A DNA stretch of 5,870 nucleotides from an uncultured Lachnospiraceae bacterium (GTDB lineage: Bacteria > Bacillota > Clostridia > Lachnospirales > Lachnospiraceae). Positions 1 through 5,075 of this stretch are shown piece by piece. The notes under the pieces were generated by a model. That model made no database searches. It worked only from the letters and a program-made list of their open reading frames with translations, and had not been told where the DNA came from. Both the position numbers and the translations under genes were made by a program. Position 1 is the first letter of the stretch. The number at the start of each line of letters is the position of its first letter. Location of the stretch: contig CAMWJQ010000278.1 in assembly GCA_947174615.1 (NCBI GenBank), forward strand, positions 1 to 5,870, in the 5' to 3' direction.

Positions 1-799
1 TCACGGCATAGCCGTCCGTCGCATTTTTCTCAAACGCTGCCGTAAGCACCTCCTCGCCATCTTGGAACACTTCCTCCTGCGTCGCGAAGCTCATCTCATA
101 ATCAAGCTGATAAAACTCACCCGGCGAACGGTCTGCACGCGCGTCCTCATCTCGGAAACACGGTGCAATCTGAAAGTACTTGTCAAAGCCAGAAGCCATC
201 AAGAGCTGCTTATACTGCTGCGGTGCCTGCGGAAGCGCATAGAACTTGCCCTTATATTTCCTGGAAGGAACGATATAATCCCTTGCGCCCTCCGGCGACG
301 ACGCGCACAGAATCGGCGTCTGAATCTCCAAAAAGCCCATCTCTGTCATCTTCTGCCGCAGAAAACTGATGACCTGCGAGCGGAAAATCATATTGTCCTT
401 AACCTTTTTGTTTCTCAAGTCTAAATAACGGTATTTTAAACGCACATCTTCCCGCGTCTCCTTTGATGTCATAATCTCGAAGGGAAGCTGCTGGTATACC
501 TTTCCGAGCACCGTTACCTTTTTTGCCTCCAGCTCAATCGTGCCTGTCGGAATTCTGGGATTGTACGTGTCCGCGTCACGCTTTTCCACAAGTCCCTCTA
601 TGGAGATGCACATCTCTTTCGCGATGCCCTCTAAGAGCGTCGTGTCCCGCATGACCACCTGCAGCACGCCGTACATATCGCGCAGGTCGATAAACGACAC
701 GCCGCCATGGTCGCGGATATTTTCCACCCAGCCCGCCACCTGCAGCGTCTGACCGATATGCTGTTCACTGATTTCCTTCATCGTAATGTCTCTGTACAT
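1..799 (-). CDS. aspS: aspartyl-tRNA synthetase, N-terminal part (runs off left edge), probably non-discriminating
   Basis: Class II aminoacyl-tRNA synthetase that charges tRNA with aspartate in the cytoplasm. Only the first 266 codons are in the window; bacterial AspRS is about 590 residues, so the GAD insert and motif 3 lie outside. Seen here: an N-terminal OB-fold anticodon-binding domain (about residues 1-105, with GWV at 23-25, RDHG at 29-32 and FIDLRD at 36-41), then the start of the catalytic core with YRYLDLR, the EGARDYIVPSR and KFYALPQAPQ stretches that are diagnostic of bacterial AspRS, and motif 2 beginning FRDED at 215-219 followed by RADRSPGEF. The RADRSPGEF form is the one common in alphaproteobacterial-type enzymes. 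AsnRS and LysRS have different motif 2 sequences, so they are excluded. His31 is the residue associated with non-discriminating AspRS (Leu30 in the discriminating E. coli enzyme). The start is fixed by AGGAGG at 807-812, 7 nt from the ATG. It is preceded by a T-box leader and its own promoter. Confidence 0.96.
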   Translation of the reverse strand, partial: MYRDITMKEISEQHIGQTLQVAGWVENIRDHGGVSFIDLRDMYGVLQVVMRDTTLLEGIAKEMCISIEGLVEKRDADTYNPRIPTGTIELEAKKVTVLGKVYQQLPFEIMTSKETREDVRLKYRYLDLRNKKVKDNMIFRSQVISFLRQKMTEMGFLEIQTPILCASSPEGARDYIVPSRKYKGKFYALPQAPQQYKQLLMASGFDKYFQIAPCFRDEDARADRSPGEFYQLDYEMSFATQEEVFQDGEEVLTAAFEKNATDGYAV

Positions 800-806
800 T
801 TCATAT

Positions 807-812
807 CCTCCT
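807..812 (-). promoter_or_regulatory. ribosome binding site of aspS
   Basis: A perfect AGGAGG Shine-Dalgarno sequence reads on the minus strand, 7 nt upstream of the ATG at 799-797. It decides the aspS start against the in-frame ATG six codons further in, which has no comparable site. Confidence 0.9.
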
Positions 813-890
813 CAACAAATCTATTGCCTCCCGAAGATCTCCCACAATGTCCAATGCAAAAAGTTCTCGAAAAACAATATTATTTCTATC

Positions 891-922
891 AAAAAATCCC
901 GGAATACAAAATGTATTCCGGG
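891..922 (-). terminator. intrinsic terminator of the aspS T-box leader
   Basis: On the minus strand, CCCGGAATACA and TGTATTCCGGG form a perfect 11-bp stem (898-922) with a TTT loop, followed directly by ATTTTTT (897-891). The 5' CCC of the stem (922-920), with the preceding CCGT (926-923), can instead pair with GGG and GCGG of the T-box element. Terminator and antiterminator are therefore mutually exclusive, as the T-box mechanism requires. Transcription should stop here unless an uncharged cognate tRNA stabilises the antiterminator. Confidence 0.93.
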
Positions 923-1215
923 ACGGATAATTGAAATATACCCGCGGTACCACCCGCATTGATAAAACATCAAATCGTACTGACATTCTATCCTCTCTTA
1001 CGTTTAACGCACGCTCACGTACTACCCTACTAAGGTACTGCATGCCCTGTACCTTTTCGAGCAGTCTGCTCCGGAGTGTTCCCTTCGCCAGCTTCCGCGG
1101 ACAGCGCTCTCAGTCGGTGACGCCGTCTTCCTGTCGTTTTCCCTGTCAAGAGTCTCCTTCATGGCATTTTCTTGAAGTCTATATCATTCTCATTTTTATT
1201 CCAAGATTTTTTGAT
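891..1215 (-). promoter_or_regulatory. T-box riboswitch leader controlling aspS; likely AAC (Asn) specifier
   Basis: The leader senses the charging state of a tRNA and lets transcription continue when that tRNA is uncharged. The hallmark T-box sequence GGGTGGTACCGCGG is at 955-942 on the minus strand; its UGGU pairs with the tRNA acceptor end. Next comes the antiterminator partner CCGTCCC, then the terminator. Upstream lie AGTAGG and ACG...CGTTA, in the place and form usual between Stem I and the antiterminator, and a hairpin with 7-bp arms (1049-1055 with 1032-1038). A plausible Stem I base pairs GGAG (1157-1154) with CTCC (1076-1073), and CTCTT (1152-1148) with AAGGG (1085-1081). The internal loop left between them carries AAC followed by A (1080-1077), the usual specifier position, which reads asparagine. 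No GAC (Asp) sits at that position. The 5' end is estimated from the promoter. T-box identity is near certain; the specifier reading is moderate. Confidence 0.93.
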
Positions 1216-1221
1216 GTTCTT

Positions 1222-1250
1222 AGAATAGCACATACAAAAAATCATTGCAA
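1222..1250 (-). promoter_or_regulatory. sigma-A-type promoter for the aspS leader
   Basis: The -35 element TTGCAA (1250-1245) and -10 element TATTCT (1227-1222) are separated by exactly 17 nt. TGC immediately before the -10 makes it an extended -10, and an A-run precedes the -35. The predicted start of transcription is near 1215, which places the T-box Stem I correctly downstream. The promoter begins about 35 bp after the ligase stop codon. I see no intrinsic terminator between the two, so read-through from the ligase gene would also enter the T-box. Confidence 0.75.
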
Positions 1251-1284
1251 GTATTTTTTTCAATTCTTTGCGTATGATTTTATC

Positions 1285-2835
1285 CTAAAACCGCTTAATC
1301 TTCTTCGTCGTATTCTTCTCAAACTCTGTCTCACGCACTTTCAGCCTAAACACCCGCTTGTAAAGCGGTGCCGTTTTATTGTACGCGTCGATGATTTTCT
1401 GCAGTTCACCCTGCATATCCTTGATTTTCTTCTTGTCTGCATACTCGTAATCCGGAAAAATCTCCGCCTCAATCGCACCGTCGCTCTCACGCACAAGCAC
1501 TTCCTGCACAAGGCGGTTCTCGCCGAGCTTGTTCTCGATTTCCTCCGGTGAGACGTTCTCGCCGTTCGGTGTGATAATCAGGTTCTTTTTGCGCCCAGTC
1601 AGGAAAATATACCCATCCTCGTCCACATATCCCAAATCGCCTGTCTTTAACCAGCCGTCCGAAAGGGTCTCCTCTGTCTCCTTGGGCATCTTATAATAGC
1701 CCTGCATCACGCTTGAACCCTTCACCCAGATCTCCTCGTCCACTACTTTTGCCTCACAGTTCGGCATCAGTTTGCCGACAGAGCCATCTTTCATAAATTC
1801 ACCATAGTTTGTACTGATGACCGGCGAGCACTCTGTCATGCCGTAGCCCTGCCAGATGGTGATGCCGTATTTTTTGAACAGCTCCAGATATGCCGGATTG
1901 AGATACGCGCCGCCGCTGCACACCGTATGGAACTGCTTGCCGAATACCTTTGCCTTGACAAGCGGCGCCGGAATCCATGCCGCCTCCTCGAGCTTCTTGG
2001 CAAGCGTCTCAATCATCAGCGGAACCATCAGGATCATATTCGGCTCAAAGAGCTTGATGTTTTTTGCCACGCGCAGCAGTGAATCGTTGATACAGATGAC
2101 TGATCCGATAGATATTCCCTTCAAAATATCCATACTGAGGCAGTATGCATGATGTATCGGAAGCACAGACATAATGACGATTCCTGATTCCAGTCCCATG
2201 TCCAGACAGGTTGCATTCTCCGCCAGATTTCTGTGTGTGAGCATAACGCCCTTGCTCTTTCCCGTCGTGCCGGATGTAAACATGATGGTCGCAAGCTCCT
2301 CCGGCTTCGGCGCATAGTCAAAACCGGCGCTCTGTGCACCAATCAAGTTCCACATAGCAAGTCCGTTCTCAATTCCCTGCGGCTCACCCATACAGATACT
2401 ATTTTTTAATCCCGTACAGTTTTTCGCTGCCATCTGCGCCACGCCGGATTTTGCCTCATCATAGACAAGCGTGGTGACATCCGCACGGTCAATCAGCTCA
2501 CATAAATCTTCGTCCGGAAGATTTGCGTCAAGAGGTACTGCAACGCTTCCGCTGTCTACTATGCCAAAATATGCAGTCACCCATGAGTAGGAAGTCGGTC
2601 CGATAACTGCGATATGTTTTCCCTGCTCCCCCAGCGATGCCAACGCAGCAGAGAAGCATTCTGAATCGTTTTTGAACTGTGTGTAGGTCTTTGCCTCGAC
2701 TTTCACTTCTTTTTTGCCGCCGTCTCCGTTGTCCTTCACTTTGTACCGAAATGCGTCCTGCGCACCAAAATTTTGCTCTGCCGCCACCAGCAGCTCCCGT
2801 ATTGTATGATATGTTTGACTCATCTTTTCGACCAT
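1285..2835 (-). CDS. AMP-forming acyl ligase (acyl-CoA synthetase / acyl-ACP ligase family)
   Basis: A 516-residue member of the ANL adenylating superfamily. It would activate a carboxylic acid with ATP to an acyl-adenylate and pass it to a thiol, here probably the phosphopantetheine of the carrier protein encoded just upstream. Motifs, numbered from the ATG at 2835: phosphate loop TSGTTGKSKG at 187-196, GYGMTE at 330-335, TGD at 398-400, hinge GRKKN from 414, and the C-terminal loop TTKKIKR with the likely catalytic Lys512. The LPIHHAY stretch and general layout resemble long-chain fatty acyl-CoA synthetases more than amino-acid-specific adenylation domains, so a fatty or other simple acid is the better guess. 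No signal peptide or membrane helix is seen. Start choice: AGGG at 2842-2845 lies 6 nt before the ATG at 2835. An in-frame ATG four codons later and a TTG at 2883 are less well supported. The gene ends about 35 bp before the aspS promoter. Confidence 0.92.
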   Translation of the reverse strand: MVEKMSQTYHTIRELLVAAEQNFGAQDAFRYKVKDNGDGGKKEVKVEAKTYTQFKNDSECFSAALASLGEQGKHIAVIGPTSYSWVTAYFGIVDSGSVAVPLDANLPDEDLCELIDRADVTTLVYDEAKSGVAQMAAKNCTGLKNSICMGEPQGIENGLAMWNLIGAQSAGFDYAPKPEELATIMFTSGTTGKSKGVMLTHRNLAENATCLDMGLESGIVIMSVLPIHHAYCLSMDILKGISIGSVICINDSLLRVAKNIKLFEPNMILMVPLMIETLAKKLEEAAWIPAPLVKAKVFGKQFHTVCSGGAYLNPAYLELFKKYGITIWQGYGMTECSPVISTNYGEFMKDGSVGKLMPNCEAKVVDEEIWVKGSSVMQGYYKMPKETEETLSDGWLKTGDLGYVDEDGYIFLTGRKKNLIITPNGENVSPEEIENKLGENRLVQEVLVRESDGAIEAEIFPDYEYADKKKIKDMQGELQKIIDAYNKTAPLYKRVFRLKVRETEFEKNTTKKIKRF

Positions 2836-3077
2836 ACCTTTCCCTATGCTGTCAGAAGTTTGCCATATAACAATTCCTGACAATTTTTTGTATCATGTTT
2901 TGTTCTCAAGTTCCTGCGAGATTTTAATTTTTTAGTTTTTCTATCTCCGTACAAATTCCATATAAAGAAAATGTGCAATATCCGCTTCCCAAAAACCTGC
3001 ACAGAAATACCTTGTACTGATGATTTCTACACAATTTCCTGCTCACGCGCCCATACTGCACAATTTTCTTTCCCTAT
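2836..3077. other. 242-bp gap between carrier protein and ligase genes, nothing certain
   Basis: An AT-rich non-coding stretch. I see no RNA gene, no convincing intrinsic terminator and no promoter with both elements. An AT-rich TGTTATATG (extended -10-like) lies shortly before the ligase start but lacks a recognisable -35. GGGAAAG occurs both just after the carrier-protein stop and just before the ligase start. The ligase is probably co-transcribed with the carrier protein across this gap (inference). Confidence 0.4.
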
Positions 3078-3299
3078 TTACAGTTTCTCCAGATACTCCA
3101 CAGCCTCCTGGACAGTGCGGATATCAGCAGCCTCCTCAGGGTTGATTTCGATATCAAGTTCTTCCTCCACCTCGCCGAGCATACTCATGAAGTCAAAAGA
3201 GCTAAATCCTAAATCCTCCATAAATCGTGACTCGGGCTTGATGTCCTCCTTCTTTACCTCAACATAATTTGTGATGATGTCTGCCAGTTTTTCAAACAT
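3078..3299 (-). CDS. acyl carrier protein (stand-alone)
   Basis: A small acidic 73-residue carrier protein of the ACP/PCP family. Its phosphopantetheine arm would hold the acyl group made by the neighbouring ligase and present it to the condensation protein. The conserved helix-2 signature appears as DLGFSSFDFMSML at 29-41. By alignment with the usual LGxDSL motif, Ser34 is the attachment serine, preceded by Ser33 instead of the common Asp. The C-terminal half is rich in Glu (EVEEELDIEINPEE), as expected of ACPs. Length is normal (70-80 residues). The start is supported by AGGGAG at 3305-3310, 5 nt from the ATG. It sits between a condensation-domain gene and an adenylating ligase gene, which argues for a dedicated carrier and not the housekeeping AcpP of fatty acid synthesis, usually found with fab genes. 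A DltC-like role is less likely because dltB and dltD are not next to it. Confidence 0.93.
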   Translation of the reverse strand: MFEKLADIITNYVEVKKEDIKPESRFMEDLGFSSFDFMSMLGEVEEELDIEINPEEAADIRTVQEAVEYLEKL

Positions 3300-3360
3300 T
3301 GTGACTCCCTGCCTTTCCTTTCGAACAGCCTCTTGAAATCTTTCCGCAGCATCTGGCGCT

Positions 3361-3545
3361 TTAAGGAACTGTTCATATATTACTCATGACAATTACTTGT
3401 CTAAATGTCCATCTGCGGCATCAGAAAATCTTGACGTGAGGCATTGCCCTTTATGCCTTTGACTCCTATGCCTGCGATTTTCTTCTTTGCAGCTGAACAT
3501 TTATACGGCGTATTTGTCACAAGTAATTTCTGAACTGTTCCTAAG
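3361..3545. mobile_element. MITE-like 185-bp imperfect palindrome
   Basis: The left arm (3361-3444) and the reverse complement of the right arm (3545-3468) align along nearly their whole length with few gaps. Matching blocks are GGAAC, GTTCA, ATTACT, TGAC, TAAATGT, CTGC, GAAAATC and AGGCAT, around a central loop at about 3445-3467. The outer ends TTAAGGAAC and GTTCCTAAG look like terminal inverted repeats. No transposase is encoded. Long palindromes of this size in an intergenic gap are typical of non-autonomous miniature elements or dispersed intergenic repeats. The transcript would fold into one long hairpin in the leader of the carrier-protein gene. I see no clear target-site duplication. 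Whether it is a repeat family cannot be told from one copy; a structured RNA element is the alternative. Confidence 0.6.
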
Positions 3546-3581
3546 ACTCCAAGAGCCTATTAAATTAATAACGATAATTTT

Positions 3582-3612
3582 AGTATACCAAACTTTTCCG
3601 CCGCTTACCATA
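3582..3612 (-). promoter_or_regulatory. candidate promoter for the carrier-protein/ligase genes
   Basis: On the minus strand TATACT (3587-3582) is preceded by TGG (3590-3588), giving an extended -10 with 5 of 6 consensus bases in the hexamer. The -35 at 17-nt spacing is weak (TGGTAA, about 3610-3605). Transcription would start near 3575, between the condensation gene and the MITE-like element, with an untranslated leader of about 275 nt that includes the element. It may be an internal promoter of a longer operon. Confidence 0.45.
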
Positions 3613-3619
3613 GCGGAGG
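3598..3619. promoter_or_regulatory. palindrome overlapping the -35 region, possible operator
   Basis: CCGCCGCT (3598-3605) and AGCGGAGG (3612-3619) form an inverted repeat with one mismatch around a 6-bp centre. It lies just 3' of the condensation gene and overlaps the -35 region of the candidate promoter. It could be a repressor site or an RNA hairpin at the end of the upstream transcript. It is not followed by a T-run, so it is not a normal intrinsic terminator. Confidence 0.3.
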
Positions 3620-3630
3620 GGATTCCTGTA

Positions 3631-5031
3631 TTAAATTAATTTTATCACAGCGCCAATCTTCAAGTTCGGATTTTCGATTCCCTTGAACATGATCTTACAC
3701 ATATAGTAATAAAACAGCTCAAGCGTCTCCCTGCTGTACGCATTTACCTGATGTTCAAAGCTAAAGTCCAATCCGTTATCCTCTGGTCTATGCATCACAG
3801 TCAGGTAGAGACCATCTGCATAATATCCATTGCCGTATCTCTTGGTCTTGTATCGGATACTGCCTAAATCAACCAGTCCCTTTTCGCGCAGCGTCGCTGG
3901 CTGATATGTGAGCGCCACTGTCTCATAGCCCATCCCCAGAGGTGTTTTATAAACCTCTCTCTTATAGTTCATGCACTCCACCGGATCAAAATTCACATAG
4001 CGGAAAACTTCATTCTGCTTGTCCCTGATTTCAAGAATCCCCTCCAAAAAGGTCTTGTCCTCGGAAATGATCGTTCGGAACGGAAAACTGTGAATGCGCG
4101 TACCGCCGGATTTCTTCTCAAGAAGTGTCGCCCTGCGCGCATATGCAACCATCATAGAAACGTCGTCACAGCTGTTCATCTTCTGTAAATACGTGCGGAT
4201 TCCCATGATGAGCAGACACTGTAATGAAATATGCTGCTCCTCGCAGAACTTCATCAAACGTTCTGTCGGTTCACCTTCCAGATGGAAAATGTCAATATCC
4301 GCTGCAAAGCTGTCAGAACCCGTAGGGGCTGCCCTGAGATTTGGATTGTTCATCCTGCGTCTTGCGTCGTCCAGACGTTTCCTTCCCTCGATGCCATTGT
4401 AGATTGGCTCCGGCGCCTCAAACATTTTGTGGAAATACGCCCGATCCCGCGCTGCCGCCTTGCTTCCTGCCTCATAGGCGAAATCTTTCTCAAGCTGCTC
4501 CACATAGGAACGCATATCAGCCGGATATGGCACGTTCTCAAAATTCGCATTGCAGTACAGCTCTATGACGTCCTTCATAAAACCAATCAGAGACTGCGCG
4601 TCAAGGAATCTGTGGTCGCCCACAATGTACATACCCTGAAATCCGTCCGGCGTCTTGATAATGACAACCTTGTTCATCGGCTCGTCCTGCCCAAACGGCA
4701 CGCGCGTCCACGCCGTCATCTCGGCTTCTGCCTCCTCCATGGACTTTCCGGAAAAATCTACATATTCAATCTCGCGCTCCTCCTTGTCCACGATATACTG
4801 ATACCACTGCTTCTCCTTCTCGTCATAGACAAGCCTTGCACGCATGGACTCACAACGTTCATATGCCTTGTAGACTGCCTTGCGCAGCTCATCCACATTC
4901 AGCTCAAACTCGATCGTAAGGCTGCTGCCAACATTGAGAATCTCTTTGCCGGGACAATAATCTGCATAATAAAAATGGTACTTCTGTGCTGCCGTCAATG
5001 GATAGGTCTTATATCCTTTTCTTGTTTTCAT
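3631..5031 (-). CDS. stand-alone condensation-domain acyltransferase
   Basis: A 466-residue single-domain protein of the condensation / chloramphenicol-acetyltransferase-like superfamily, which transfers an acyl group from a carrier thioester to an amine or hydroxyl. The N-lobe opens with YPLTAAQ (10-16), and the MRARL stretch (63-67) resembles the conserved arginine-containing strand of condensation domains. The active-site motif HHxxxDG appears as DHRFLDA at 139-145. The second, catalytic His (His140) and the structural Asp (Asp144) are kept, while the first His is Asp and the Gly is Ala. A full DFGWG motif is not visible; the corresponding region may be near NGLDFSFEHQVNAYS, about 40 residues from the C-terminus. 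No adenylation, carrier or thioesterase domain is fused and no membrane segment is seen. Length fits one two-lobed domain (about 450). AAGGAG at 5038-5043 lies 6 nt before the ATG. It follows the hydrolase by 44 bp, suggesting one transcript. Substrates are unknown. Confidence 0.85.
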   Translation of the reverse strand: MKTRKGYKTYPLTAAQKYHFYYADYCPGKEILNVGSSLTIEFELNVDELRKAVYKAYERCESMRARLVYDEKEKQWYQYIVDKEEREIEYVDFSGKSMEEAEAEMTAWTRVPFGQDEPMNKVVIIKTPDGFQGMYIVGDHRFLDAQSLIGFMKDVIELYCNANFENVPYPADMRSYVEQLEKDFAYEAGSKAAARDRAYFHKMFEAPEPIYNGIEGRKRLDDARRRMNNPNLRAAPTGSDSFAADIDIFHLEGEPTERLMKFCEEQHISLQCLLIMGIRTYLQKMNSCDDVSMMVAYARRATLLEKKSGGTRIHSFPFRTIISEDKTFLEGILEIRDKQNEVFRYVNFDPVECMNYKREVYKTPLGMGYETVALTYQPATLREKGLVDLGSIRYKTKRYGNGYYADGLYLTVMHRPEDNGLDFSFEHQVNAYSRETLELFYYYMCKIMFKGIENPNLKIGAVIKLI

Positions 5032-5075
5032 TCATTTCTCCTTTTCTGGAACTGCATGACTCTTAATAAGATTTT

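Larger units (their letters stand above)
3558..3640. repeat. 12-bp direct repeat TATTAAATTAAT
   Basis: Identical copies lie at 3558-3569 and 3629-3640, 71 bp apart. The second copy contains the stop codon of the condensation gene; the segment between them holds the candidate promoter and palindrome. The repeat is very AT-rich, so chance is possible. A small insertion with duplicated ends or a slippage duplication are alternatives. Confidence 0.45.

Noticed and set aside
801..1043. Minus-strand frame of 80 codons starting inside the T-box leader
   Set aside because: Its start and first half lie in structured T-box RNA and the terminator, without a ribosome binding site. Only its last part is noted as a low-interest observation.
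931..1551. Plus-strand open frame of 206 codons
   Set aside because: It lies antisense to the T-box leader and the 3' end of the ligase gene, has no family resemblance, and is a shadow of those features.
2835..2883. Longer ligase start at a TTG (2883)
   Set aside because: There is no Shine-Dalgarno sequence at suitable distance, and the extra residues do not resemble the start of the family. The ATG at 2835 has AGGG 6 nt upstream.
2985..3040. Possible terminator after the carrier-protein gene (AGAAAT/ATTTCT hairpin followed by TTTTT)
   Set aside because: The stem has only 6 AT-rich pairs with a 14-nt loop, and the T-run is separated from it by about 7 bases, so it is too weak to call.
3078..3299. 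Carrier protein as DltC of the teichoic acid D-alanylation system
   Set aside because: No dltB or dltD neighbours, the ligase looks like a fatty acyl ligase, and a condensation-domain gene is adjacent.
3594..3619. GC-rich hairpin after the condensation gene as an intrinsic terminator
   Set aside because: On the minus strand it is followed by AAAAGTTTGG and not by a T-run; an operator or hairpin of unknown role is the safer description.
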